A stretch of DNA of 64,000 bases from the NCBI RefSeq assembly GCF_001436415.1, contig NZ_AYZB01000005.1, positions 62,001 to 126,000 on the forward strand, given 5' to 3'. A model generated the notes under the pieces. That model worked only from the letters and a program-made list of their open reading frames with translations, did no database searches and had not been told where the DNA came from. This DNA is from Latilactobacillus graminis DSM 20719. GTDB lineage: Bacteria > Bacillota > Bacilli > Lactobacillales > Lactobacillaceae. Both the position numbers and the translations under genes were made by a program. Positions 26,744-35,431 of this stretch are shown in pieces; the stretch's first letter is position 1, and each line of letters starts with the position of its first letter.

Positions 26744-27689
26744 AAAGGTATTAGTATCGGTTAAACATTTAAAACAATATTTTAGTCCCGGTAAAAAATC
26801 TGAAGTTAAAGCAATTGATGATGTTTCGTTCGAAATTTACGAAGGTGAGACATTCGGCCTAGTTGGCGAATCTGGATCGGGCAAGAGTACGACTGGTCGA
26901 AGTATTATTCGCCTTTACAACCCAACAGATGGTGAAATTTTATTCGATGGTCGTGACATTAGCAAGATTAAAAATCATAGTCGCGAAATGAAGGCTTTTC
27001 GTAAAGAAATTCAAATGATTTTTCAAGATCCTTATGCGTCATTAAATCCACGGATGAAAGTTAAAGACATTATTGCCGAAGGGCTACACGTGCATCATCT
27101 TGTACAAAACGATGCCGAATGTGATGCGCGCGTTAATGAACTTTTGGAATTAGTGGGATTAAATAAAGATCATGCAACGCGTTATCCACATGAGTTTTCC
27201 GGCGGGCAACGCCAGCGTATCGGGATTGCTCGGGCACTTGCTGTGAAGCCTAAATTCATTATTGCTGATGAACCGATTTCGGCGCTTGATGTCTCTATTC
27301 AAGCGCAAGTGGTCAACCTGATGAAAGAAATCCAAGAACAACAGAACTTAACTTATCTATTCATCGCGCATGATTTATCGATGGTTAAATATATCAGTGA
27401 CCGAATTGCGGTAATGCACAATGGTAAAATTATGGAATTAGCATCGGCAGATGCTATTTATAACCGGCCATTACATGCGTATACACAGAGTTTGTTGTCT
27501 GCGGTACCATTACCCGACCCAAAGATAGAACGGCAGCGCCGTCGGATTGCCTATGATAGTGCCATTGAAGCTGATAATGAAGGGCGCCAATTGCGCGAAG
27601 TCGCAGACGAGCATTATGTCTATGCAACTGAGGTCGAATTAGTAAGTTATCAAGCGGCTTTAGCCGCGATGACGCAACCATCTGCTTAA
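26730..27689 (+). CDS. oppF: Oligopeptide ABC transporter ATPase OppF
   Basis: The 319-residue ATPase has Walker A GESGSGKSTTG, MIFQDPYASLNP, signature FSGGQRQRIGIARAL and Walker B FIIADEPISALD. It starts 14 bases inside oppD (ATG 26730, RBS GTGGGGA), so the two ATPases are translationally coupled. The tail beyond the usual family C-terminus, about 30 residues after DSAIEADNEG, is divergent. Confidence 0.94.
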   Translation: MDKNKKVLVSVKHLKQYFSPGKKSEVKAIDDVSFEIYEGETFGLVGESGSGKSTTGRSIIRLYNPTDGEILFDGRDISKIKNHSREMKAFRKEIQMIFQDPYASLNPRMKVKDIIAEGLHVHHLVQNDAECDARVNELLELVGLNKDHATRYPHEFSGGQRQRIGIARALAVKPKFIIADEPISALDVSIQAQVVNLMKEIQEQQNLTYLFIAHDLSMVKYISDRIAVMHNGKIMELASADAIYNRPLHAYTQSLLSAVPLPDPKIERQRRRIAYDSAIEADNEGRQLREVADEHYVYATEVELVSYQAALAAMTQPSA

Positions 27690-27694
27690 AAGCT

Positions 27695-27757
27695 ACGCCT
27701 GTTTTGAAATATTCGTTTGCGTGTTACAATGAATACTTCAAATCAGGCGTTTTTTTA
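27695..27757 (+). terminator. Terminator after oppF
   Basis: A long interrupted stem (ACGCCTG with CAGGCGT, continuing through TTTGAA and TATTC) ends in seven Ts. Confidence 0.88.
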
Positions 27758-27860
27758 ATGCTTACTGGCAGAAACGGTTTGCTAGGAACGACGCTGTTTT
27801 TTTAGGCAGATAAACGGTATAATAATGAAAGATTAAACAGTTGAAATGGGGTAATTAATT

Positions 27861-28550
27861 TTGGATGCAGCACTAGTGAGCGAGCTTCGAGCCCGCTATG
27901 GCATTGAATTTCAGAATTTAGCATTGTTAGATGAAGCCTTTACACACTCATCCTATGTAAATGAACATCGCGAATTAAAACTGCGTGATAACGAACGGCT
28001 TGAATTTTTAGGGGACGCGGTGATGGAGATTACGGTCTCTGAATATTTGTATAAGCAGTATCCAGATTGGCCCGAAGGAAAGCTCACACGATTACGGGCC
28101 GCTATCGTGTGTACGAAGAGTTTTAGTAGTTTTGCCAAAGAAGCTCACTTTGATCGCTATATTCGGCTTGGTAAAGGGGAAGAAAAAAATGGGGCCCGGG
28201 CGCGAGCAACTCTGTTAGAGGATTTATTTGAAGCATTTAATGGTGCCTTGTTCTTAGATCAAGGGCGCGGGGCGGTCGTTAAATTCATCGAACAAATTAT
28301 CTTTCCCAAGATTGAAGCTGGTGAATTTTCAGACCAAACGGATTACAAGACTAATTTACAAGAGTTTTTACAACAAGATGGCGAAGTTGAAATTGAGTAT
28401 AAATTATTGGCAGAAGTCGGTCCTTCGCATGCTCGCCAATTTGAAGTGGATGTCATGATGGATGAGCGTGTCTTAGGCTCCGGGATTGGTCGAAATAAGA
28501 AAGCGGCTGAACAGGCAGCAGCTAAAGCGGCACTTGCCAAACTGAAATAG
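27861..28550 (+). CDS. rnc: Ribonuclease III
   Basis: The 229-residue double-strand-specific RNase has the signature NERLEFLGDAVME (44-56, catalytic Glu48/Asp52 region) and a C-terminal dsRNA-binding domain (about 158-228, GSGIGRNKKAAEQAAAKAAL). It starts at TTG 27861 with a modest GGGG RBS. The rnc-smc-ftsY order is standard; smc follows after 52 bases. Confidence 0.95.
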   Translation: MDAALVSELRARYGIEFQNLALLDEAFTHSSYVNEHRELKLRDNERLEFLGDAVMEITVSEYLYKQYPDWPEGKLTRLRAAIVCTKSFSSFAKEAHFDRYIRLGKGEEKNGARARATLLEDLFEAFNGALFLDQGRGAVVKFIEQIIFPKIEAGEFSDQTDYKTNLQEFLQQDGEVEIEYKLLAEVGPSHARQFEVDVMMDERVLGSGIGRNKKAAEQAAAKAALAKLK

Positions 28551-28602
28551 GGAAAGAAATAAAGTGCAGTTGAAAAACTGTCTTGTGTAGGGAGTTTAAC
28601 GC

Positions 28603-31600
28603 ATGCAGTTAAAGACATTAGTTTTATCAGGGTTTAAATCATTTGCTGATAAAACGGAAATCAATTTTTCAAAAGGACTCACAGGAATTGTTGGGCCTAA
28701 CGGAAGTGGTAAAAGTAACGTCACTGAGGCCATTCGTTGGGCAATGGGTGAACAATCCGCGAAGAGTTTACGCGGCGAGAAGATGCCGGATATTATATTT
28801 GCTGGAACTGATTTACGACCACAGATGAATAAGGCAGAAGTCACACTCGTTTTTGATAATAGTGATCAGTACTTAAAACAAGAACAAGCTAACGTCACGA
28901 TTACGCGGCGTTTATTTAGAAATGGTGATAGTGAATTTTATTTGGATCAAAAGAGTTGCCGTTTAAAGGACATTATTAATTTATTTATGGATTCTGGCCT
29001 AGGTCGCGAATCGTTTTCAATTATTTCACAAGGCCGTGTGGAAGCAATTTTCAATAGTAAACCGGAAGATCGGCGGAATATTATTGAAGAAGCAGCCGGC
29101 GTCTTAAAATATAAACAACAAAAGAAAAAGGCCCAGGTTGAATTAGATCAAACTGATGAAAATTTAAGCCGGGTTGCCGATATTTTGCACGAATTGCGTG
29201 GACAAGTTGAGCCGTTGAAGGAACAAAGCAGTATTGCACAAGACTATCTTGACCAAAAGTCGCAATATGATATGCTTCATCAACAATTGTTGGTGATTGA
29301 AATTGATCAATTAGTGGCTGATCAGCAGACATACCAAACCAAGGCTCAAAACCTAGCTCAAGCCTTACAAGAAATTGAAGCTGAGATTGTTAAAACTACT
29401 ACTGCCCAAAGTGAGAATCAGACTGCTTTGACGCAATTGGAACAGCAGATTGAACAAGATAATCAGACGTTGTTAGAAAAGTCTCGCTTGGCCGAAAATT
29501 TGCTGGGTCAAGAGAACGTTTCAAAAGAGCGGGCTAATTACACAGATGCTAATCGTCAAAGTCTAGTTGATCAGATTGATACGGTGACCCAGCAACTAGC
29601 GACTGAACAGGCGCATCAAACAGAATTAAAAGCGGTCTATGCTGAGAAAGTGGCAGACTTAAATGCGTTAAAGACGCGATTAATGACGCTAAAACGCCAA
29701 GCCTCAGGTAGTGAGTCCGAATTAAAAGCGAAGATCGAACAAATTCGTCAAGCCTACATTGACCAGATGCAAGCCCAAACGACCAATCATAATGAACAAC
29801 AATATTTGGAAAAAGCTTTGCTGCAAACTAAGACCCAACTCGCACGACAAGATACTGTGGTTGATGAAGCAACGGCTCAACTAGCACAAAAGAAGGCAGA
29901 ACGAGAAACACAACAGGCCCAAAGTGACACCCTTAAGACGAAATATGAAACTTTAAAAGCGGACTTAAGACAGTTACAAGCACAAATTAGTGCCGATCAA
30001 GCTGCCTATCAAACGCAACAGAATAATTGGTTCCAAGCTTCCGGGATTTTGCAAAAAGCTAAGGCGAAACAGGCAAGTTTAGCCGAGTTAAATGATGATT
30101 ATGCCGGATTTTACCAAGGCGTTAAGGCAATCTTGAAACACAAGCAACAATTTCCTGGATTATTGGGGGCGGTTGCTGAATTGATGCAAGTACCAACTGA
30201 GTATCAACAAGCAATTGAATTAGCGTTAGGCGCACAGTTGCAACAAGTTGTGACACGGGATGAACAGACTGCCAAACAAGCGATTGATTATTTGAAAACG
30301 AATCGGATTGGGCGGGCGACTTTCTTGCCAAATAACGTTGTTAAATCGCGCTTATTACCAAGTAGCTTAGTCAACCAATTACAACAACAACCTGGATTTA
30401 TCGGCATTGCCAGTGATCTTGTCCAGTTTGATGAACAAGTGCGCCCGGTGATGAGTCATTTGATGGGGAATTTGATTGTTGCGACTGATTTGGAGCCGGC
30501 CATTAAATTGAGCCAACTTACGGGCCACCGCTACCGGATTATTACTTTAGCGGGGGATATTTTAAGCCCTGGGGGTTCAATGACGGGTGGTCACAATAAT
30601 CGTCAGAACAATAGTGGTTTACTTGCACGTAAGCAAACCTTGACTGATTTAGAAGACCAAATTGCTAAGATGCAGGTGGCTTTAGATCAAAAACAAACGA
30701 GTGTCCAAGCGACCAAAGCTCAATTGACAGTACGTCAAGCAGAATTGGATACGAAACAAGCGGCGTTAGAGACAACTAAAAACCAATATCAAGCTGCTCA
30801 AAATACGCTAGCTTTGACTGAAGAACGGTTAAGTCAGTTTGAACGTCAACAACAAGCGACCGATTATCAAGCGCAACAACAACAACAAGATTACAATGCT
30901 AATTTGCAACGCCGAGCTGAGTTGAAGACAGCGGAGGCCGCAATTGTGACCGCGATTGCGCAATTGCAAGCGGATCTCGACACAGCCAATGCGCAATTAC
31001 AACATTTTGATGAGAGCCAAAAACAAATTGGCCAGCAGCAGACAGCACTAGAAACGAAATTTGCTGTGGCACAAGCGGAACAAAAAAATGTTCAAGAAAA
31101 ACTAACAATTGCCACGCGCAACAGCAATGATTTGGCCGCGCAATTAAAGGCTAACCAGGCTAAATTGGCGGCGTTAGAGCAGACTGATCAAGAAGACGCA
31201 ACCAGTCAAAAAAAGCGACAAACACTGTTGAAAACAACTAATGTTTTGATTGATAAAGTACAGGCTAAATTAACTACTGAGCAGAATGAAAAAACGGCCC
31301 TCAAAGCGGAACAAGAAACACTACAAGCAAATGCCACACGAGTCTATCAACTGCAAAAAAATAGTTTAGCGGAACAAGAGCAAAATGCTGTTGGACTCAA
31401 TCGGGTTAAGATTAACATTGACCAACGGCTGAATACCCTACGCGAAGACTATCAGCTAACCTATGAGGCCGCTAAAACAGCCTTAGCCGCTTCTGATTTG
31501 ACAGATGATCAATTGCGCTCGAAATTAAAGCTAATTAAATTGGGGCTGGCAGACTTAGGTTCGGTTAACTTAGCAGCCATTGATGATTATCAACGCGTCA

Positions 31601-32163
31601 AAGAACGTTATGATTTCTTGATGCAACAAGATGCGGATTTGATGGATGCTAAGCGCCAGCTATTGGCATCGATGGCGGAGATGGATACCGAAGTTGCTAA
31701 GCGTTTTAAGACGACTTTCGAGCAAACCGCAACGGCTTTTGAAAATATTTTTCCAATCATGTTTGGTGGTGGACATGCCAGTTTAACCTTAACGGATCCG
31801 CATGCCTTATTGACCAGTGGTATTGATATTATCGCGCAACCACCTGGTAAAAAATTACAACGATTGAGTCTTTTATCCGGTGGTGAGCGTGCATTAACGG
31901 CAATTACGCTGTTATTTGCAATTCTAAAAGTGCGACCAGTACCGTTTTGTATATTGGATGAAGTCGAAGCCTCACTGGATGAAGCCAATGTGGAACGTTT
32001 TGGGCGCTTCATGAAACGCTACGAAAGTGATACGCAGTTTATCGTGATTACCCACAGAAAAGGGACAATGACGCAAGCTAATCGATTATATGGCGTGACG
32101 ATGGCGGAATCTGGAATTTCGAAAATCGTCTCTGTCTCGTTAGAAGAACACGCAACAGCCTAG
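28603..32163 (+). CDS. smc: Chromosome partition protein Smc
   Basis: The 1186-residue condensin ATPase has Walker A GPNGSGKSNV (31-40), long coiled coils very rich in Gln, a hinge at about 515-640 (ending LAGDILSPGGSMTGG), and the C-terminal head with signature LLSGGERALTAI and Walker B FCILDEVEASLDEANV. It works with ScpA/ScpB, which are not in the window. ftsY begins 10 bases after the stop. Confidence 0.96.
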   Translation: MQLKTLVLSGFKSFADKTEINFSKGLTGIVGPNGSGKSNVTEAIRWAMGEQSAKSLRGEKMPDIIFAGTDLRPQMNKAEVTLVFDNSDQYLKQEQANVTITRRLFRNGDSEFYLDQKSCRLKDIINLFMDSGLGRESFSIISQGRVEAIFNSKPEDRRNIIEEAAGVLKYKQQKKKAQVELDQTDENLSRVADILHELRGQVEPLKEQSSIAQDYLDQKSQYDMLHQQLLVIEIDQLVADQQTYQTKAQNLAQALQEIEAEIVKTTTAQSENQTALTQLEQQIEQDNQTLLEKSRLAENLLGQENVSKERANYTDANRQSLVDQIDTVTQQLATEQAHQTELKAVYAEKVADLNALKTRLMTLKRQASGSESELKAKIEQIRQAYIDQMQAQTTNHNEQQYLEKALLQTKTQLARQDTVVDEATAQLAQKKAERETQQAQSDTLKTKYETLKADLRQLQAQISADQAAYQTQQNNWFQASGILQKAKAKQASLAELNDDYAGFYQGVKAILKHKQQFPGLLGAVAELMQVPTEYQQAIELALGAQLQQVVTRDEQTAKQAIDYLKTNRIGRATFLPNNVVKSRLLPSSLVNQLQQQPGFIGIASDLVQFDEQVRPVMSHLMGNLIVATDLEPAIKLSQLTGHRYRIITLAGDILSPGGSMTGGHNNRQNNSGLLARKQTLTDLEDQIAKMQVALDQKQTSVQATKAQLTVRQAELDTKQAALETTKNQYQAAQNTLALTEERLSQFERQQQATDYQAQQQQQDYNANLQRRAELKTAEAAIVTAIAQLQADLDTANAQLQHFDESQKQIGQQQTALETKFAVAQAEQKNVQEKLTIATRNSNDLAAQLKANQAKLAALEQTDQEDATSQKKRQTLLKTTNVLIDKVQAKLTTEQNEKTALKAEQETLQANATRVYQLQKNSLAEQEQNAVGLNRVKINIDQRLNTLREDYQLTYEAAKTALAASDLTDDQLRSKLKLIKLGLADLGSVNLAAIDDYQRVKERYDFLMQQDADLMDAKRQLLASMAEMDTEVAKRFKTTFEQTATAFENIFPIMFGGGHASLTLTDPHALLTSGIDIIAQPPGKKLQRLSLLSGGERALTAITLLFAILKVRPVPFCILDEVEASLDEANVERFGRFMKRYESDTQFIVITHRKGTMTQANRLYGVTMAESGISKIVSVSLEEHATA

Positions 32164-32173
32164 GAGGAAAACC

Positions 32174-33493
32174 ATGGGATTATTTGATCGCATCAAAAAA
32201 GCATTCTCAGCCGAACCAGAAAAAGAAATACCGGTTGAACAAGACCCAACAACACCGGAAATGCCGACCGAATCAGACGCTTTGCCGGTTGAACCGCAAG
32301 CTCCCGCAACAACTTCGGCGGCTGAGAAAACTGAAACCGATGAACCAGCTAGTTTAGCGACTGAAGATGATTCAGAAACGATGCCAACGGCTGACACACC
32401 AGCAGAAGCACCGATAAAACCAGAACCAGAATTAGAATCAGTTGCAGAAGCGACAACTGCCGTTTCGGAAACGAATGAAGCTGAAGTAACTGGTGAAATA
32501 CAAGCTGCTGAAACGAAAAAGTATACTGCCGGATTAGAAAAATCACGGCTCACATTCGGCCAACGGTTAAATGCATTGTTTGCTAACTTTAGAAATGTTG
32601 ACGAAGCCTTTTTCGATGATGTCGAAGAAATGTTAATTGAAGCTGATGTTGGCTATGAAACAGCGATGAAAATTGCTGATGAATTGCGTGATGAAGTGAA
32701 GTTGCGCAATGTTAAGAAACCAGAAGCTGTTTCGCAAGCAATTGTTGAAAAGTTAGTTGATTTGTATGGTCAAGAAGGTCAAGCAGAAGATAATCAATTG
32801 CATTTCGCCCCACAAGGTGAATTAACCGTCTTCTTATTCGTGGGGGTCAATGGCGCCGGGAAAACAACCTCGATCGGGAAGTTTGCCCATCAATTGGAAA
32901 AAGCGGGTAAGAAGGTCTTATTAGCGGCCGGTGATACCTTTAGAGCTGGGGCCATTGAACAATTGCAGGAATGGGGCCGACGTGATAATGTGCCGGTTGT
33001 TGCCAGTTTAGCGGGCAGCGATCCAGCGTCTGTTGTCTACGACGCAGTTAAGCGCGCTAAAGCGGAACAATTTGATATTTTATTGGTTGATACGGCTGGA
33101 CGGTTGCAAAATAACGTCAATTTGATGAAGGAATTAGAAAAAATTAAACGAATTATCAGCCGTGAAGTGCCAGCAGCACCGCAAGAAGTCTTGTTAGTCT
33201 TAGATGCAACAACTGGCCAAAATGCTTTAATCCAAGCTAAACAATTCAAGCAAACAACCGATGTGACTGGGATTGTCTTAACCAAGTTAGATGGTTCGGC
33301 CAAAGGCGGGATTGTCTTAGCCGTGCGGACTGAACTGCACTTACCAGTTAAGATGGTCGGTCTGGGTGAACAAATGAATGATCTACAACTCTTTGATCCG
33401 AACCGATTTGTTTACGGGTTATTCAAAGATATCATTGTCGGAGATGGCCCACAAAGTGATATTGATACTGATGTTAGTCAGGCGATTAAATGA
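32174..33493 (+). CDS. ftsY: Signal recognition particle receptor FtsY
   Basis: The 439-residue GTPase docks SRP at the membrane. A highly acidic, Glu/Pro/Thr-rich N-terminal A domain (about 12-115) precedes the NG domain, with G1 GVNGAGKTTSIGKFA (about 224), DTFRAGAIEQL, DTAGR and TKLDGSAKGG. RBS TAGGAGGAAA. In many lactobacilli ylxM-ffh follows directly, but here a hydrolase, the citrate module and a small gene intervene. The last 4 bases overlap the next gene. Confidence 0.95.
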   Translation: MGLFDRIKKAFSAEPEKEIPVEQDPTTPEMPTESDALPVEPQAPATTSAAEKTETDEPASLATEDDSETMPTADTPAEAPIKPEPELESVAEATTAVSETNEAEVTGEIQAAETKKYTAGLEKSRLTFGQRLNALFANFRNVDEAFFDDVEEMLIEADVGYETAMKIADELRDEVKLRNVKKPEAVSQAIVEKLVDLYGQEGQAEDNQLHFAPQGELTVFLFVGVNGAGKTTSIGKFAHQLEKAGKKVLLAAGDTFRAGAIEQLQEWGRRDNVPVVASLAGSDPASVVYDAVKRAKAEQFDILLVDTAGRLQNNVNLMKELEKIKRIISREVPAAPQEVLLVLDATTGQNALIQAKQFKQTTDVTGIVLTKLDGSAKGGIVLAVRTELHLPVKMVGLGEQMNDLQLFDPNRFVYGLFKDIIVGDGPQSDIDTDVSQAIK

Positions 33494-34269
33494 AATTTAT
33501 CACCTCTGACAAAGTGGCGCTTGATTATTCAGATGTAGGAATGGGACAACCAATCCTTTTCTTAGCCGGTTTTGGCGCTTCTAAAGAAATTTGGCATGCG
33601 CAAGCAACCTTCTTTGAGGCTTGTCAATTTCGGGTTATTCAGCTAGATGTTCGCAATCAAGGATTATCACAGCATACGGTGAAGGGATTAAGAATGTCAC
33701 GAATGGCCAAAGATATTGCTGAATTAATTACAGCACTTGGATTAGATAAACCAATCTTGGTGGGTAATTCAATGGGGGCCGCTTGTATATGGGCTTACAT
33801 GTCACTTTATTCTGATAAACAATTGGCAAAGGTGGTTATTATCGATCAGTCACCAAAAATGATTGCTGATGAAACTTGGGATTATGGGTTTAAGGACTTA
33901 ACTTGGTCAAGCTTTCCCACCCAACTTAGATTAGACTTTGGTCGGGCAACCTATCGGAAGATTGATACGGTGACTAATGAATTAGTCACTGCAGTTAAGC
34001 AGCAGCACTCATTTGATAGGGAACTGGATTTACCGTTATTAGTGGATCATGCATTTCAAGATTGGCGGGATGTTATTCGGCAGAGTACGCAACCGTACTT
34101 AATAATTGTTGGTGAAAAAAGTCCCTATTTTAATCCAGCATTTGCTGAAGTAGTGGCTCAAATGGGAACTGATGGACACTTTGAGATCATTGAAGAAGCT
34201 GGGCACATCGTGATGGCTGAGCAAGCTGACGTGTTTAATCAGGTGCTATTAACATTTATTAAAGCTTAA
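33490..34269 (+). CDS. Alpha/beta-fold hydrolase, unknown substrate
   Basis: The 259-residue protein has the fold's landmarks: oxyanion region LAGFGAS (25-31), DVRNQGLS (53-60), nucleophile elbow GNSMGA with Ser94, and EAGHIVMAEQ with the catalytic His239. The usual acid position (G-x-x-D near residue 210) reads GEKSPYFNP, so the acid must lie elsewhere, for example Asp119. It starts in the ATGA overlap with ftsY and ends at a bidirectional terminator, so it is cotranscribed with ftsY. Confidence 0.8.
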   Translation: MKFITSDKVALDYSDVGMGQPILFLAGFGASKEIWHAQATFFEACQFRVIQLDVRNQGLSQHTVKGLRMSRMAKDIAELITALGLDKPILVGNSMGAACIWAYMSLYSDKQLAKVVIIDQSPKMIADETWDYGFKDLTWSSFPTQLRLDFGRATYRKIDTVTNELVTAVKQQHSFDRELDLPLLVDHAFQDWRDVIRQSTQPYLIIVGEKSPYFNPAFAEVVAQMGTDGHFEIIEEAGHIVMAEQADVFNQVLLTFIKA

Positions 34270-34311
34270 AAAGGCATCAAGACAGATATTAATTTGTCTT
34301 GATGCCTTTTT
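34268..34311. terminator. Bidirectional terminator between hydrolase gene and citI
   Basis: A perfect 15-bp stem (34270-34284 with 34295-34309) with a T5 tract on each strand. Confidence 0.92.
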
Positions 34312-34319
34312 GGTTACTA

Positions 34320-35267
34320 TTAAACGTTTGACGCTAAAATTTTAGTTGCTGTCGGTTCATCGAGGATAACATCTGTTAAGAAATTGCCACGCAATGCAGC
34401 AGCCACAGCATGACTCTTAAATTTATTATTAACGACACCAACGCGAATCGGGACTTGAAGAATATTATCGATTGAAATACCAAAAGTTTTATCAGCATTA
34501 GAGTCGATTAGAAAATGACCATTTTGATCGAATGGCCGGCCATAGAGTAATCCAACGATTTGTTTTACATTGAGTTTAGGGAATAGGGCAGCTAGACTAT
34601 CGTGCCAACTAGGAATCGATTCTAAGGATTCCATCGTTCCTAAGGTGGTTAAGATAAGGTCCATTTGATGCGCCGTTGTTAAAGTTGGCTGGATTGCCGG
34701 TTCAAGTGCCAATAGTTGGCGGATTTGATTGTTAAGAATATAGAGGGGCGCATTTAATGTTGAATATTGACTATTATATTTATTGGCCGCTTTCTGAACC
34801 ATCCGCATTGAACCAGCAAGTGAGTTGTATTTACCATTCTCACCCATGAATTGCGTGAAAATCAGTTGCTCCTTAGTTGTCGGTTTGAATCGTTCAATAA
34901 CATTGTAAACCGTGTCTCCCCAACTTAGTCCAATAATTTTTAAGGGTTCAATAAGCCTTTGAACGTTTTGAGCTGCAAAAGCGTAGAAACGGTCGGCATC
35001 GTTGCTATTTTTTTCAGTGTTAGCAAGTACATAGAAGCGGTGACCCGGATAGCTGATACTGAGTTGTTTTTCAAGTTCCGGACTGCGAGCAAAAGGTGAT
35101 TTAATTGTAATCGAAACGATATTTTTAGCTAGTGCTTCATCTAGATATTTTGAAATTTTGTAACGACTAACTTGATATTTTGTTGAAATATCTGCAATTG
35201 TTAATTGATTGATATAGAAATCTTGCGCAATATTGATCAAGATATCAGTATTTGTTTGTTCAGACAT
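34320..35267 (-). CDS. citI: SorC/DeoR-family transcriptional regulator, probable citrate regulator CitI
   Basis: The 315-residue protein has an N-terminal helix-turn-helix (LTIADISTKYQVSRYKISKYLDEALAK, about 17-43) and a SorC-type effector domain (GLSWGDTVYNVIERF at about 119, VGLLYGRPFDQNGHFL near 240). CitI of Weissella paramesenteroides, a SorC-type citrate-responsive activator, is the closest named precedent and is also divergent from the cit operon. RBS AAGGAG precedes the ATG. It probably binds the shared AT-rich region upstream of citM, with citrate as likely effector. The effector is inferred from location. Confidence 0.75.
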   Translation of the reverse strand: MSEQTNTDILINIAQDFYINQLTIADISTKYQVSRYKISKYLDEALAKNIVSITIKSPFARSPELEKQLSISYPGHRFYVLANTEKNSNDADRFYAFAAQNVQRLIEPLKIIGLSWGDTVYNVIERFKPTTKEQLIFTQFMGENGKYNSLAGSMRMVQKAANKYNSQYSTLNAPLYILNNQIRQLLALEPAIQPTLTTAHQMDLILTTLGTMESLESIPSWHDSLAALFPKLNVKQIVGLLYGRPFDQNGHFLIDSNADKTFGISIDNILQVPIRVGVVNNKFKSHAVAAALRGNFLTDVILDEPTATKILASNV

Positions 35268-35317
35268 GATAATCTCCTTGAATTAGTTTGTTAAAAAAGA
35301 CAGATGGGAAAATATAC

Positions 35318-35346
35318 ATATTAAATATAGCGCTTTCTATTTACAA
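35318..35346 (-). promoter_or_regulatory. citI promoter
   Basis: On the minus strand TTGTAA (35341-35346), 17 bases, TAATAT (35318-35323). Its -35 overlaps the citM -35 on the other strand. Confidence 0.6.
35325..35338. promoter_or_regulatory. Possible cre (CcpA) site between citI and citM
   Basis: Read on the minus strand AGAAAGCGCTATAT keeps the AAAGCGCT core of cre and matches about 11 of 14 consensus positions. It lies in the citI promoter spacer and abuts the citM -35. Confidence 0.45.
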
Positions 35347-35368
35347 AAATAAGAAATAGAAGTATGAT
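35340..35368 (+). promoter_or_regulatory. citM operon promoter
   Basis: TTTACA (35340-35345), 17 bases, TATGAT (35363-35368). The predicted transcript start (about 35375) falls in the left arm of the palindrome. Confidence 0.65.
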
Positions 35369-35369
35369 T

Positions 35370-35418
35370 AATTTAAAATATATTAAAAATATTTTATTTT
35401 TTTAATATATTTTAAATT
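35370..35418. repeat. Perfect 20-bp A/T-only inverted repeat upstream of citM
   Basis: The arm at 35370-35389 is exactly complementary to that at 35399-35418, with a 9-base loop. It covers the predicted transcription start and runs into the first bases of the citM Shine-Dalgarno (TTGGAGG, 35417-35423). It is a candidate CitI operator or a leader hairpin. Confidence 0.8.
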
Positions 35419-35431
35419 GGAGGTTATGCAA

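Noticed and set aside
31608-32012. 134-codon minus-strand frame over the smc C-terminus
   Set aside because: Antisense to a conserved ATPase head; no initiation signals.
32140-32553. 137-codon minus-strand frame over the ftsY N-terminus
   Set aside because: Shadow of the repetitive acidic coding sequence of ftsY; no RBS or promoter.
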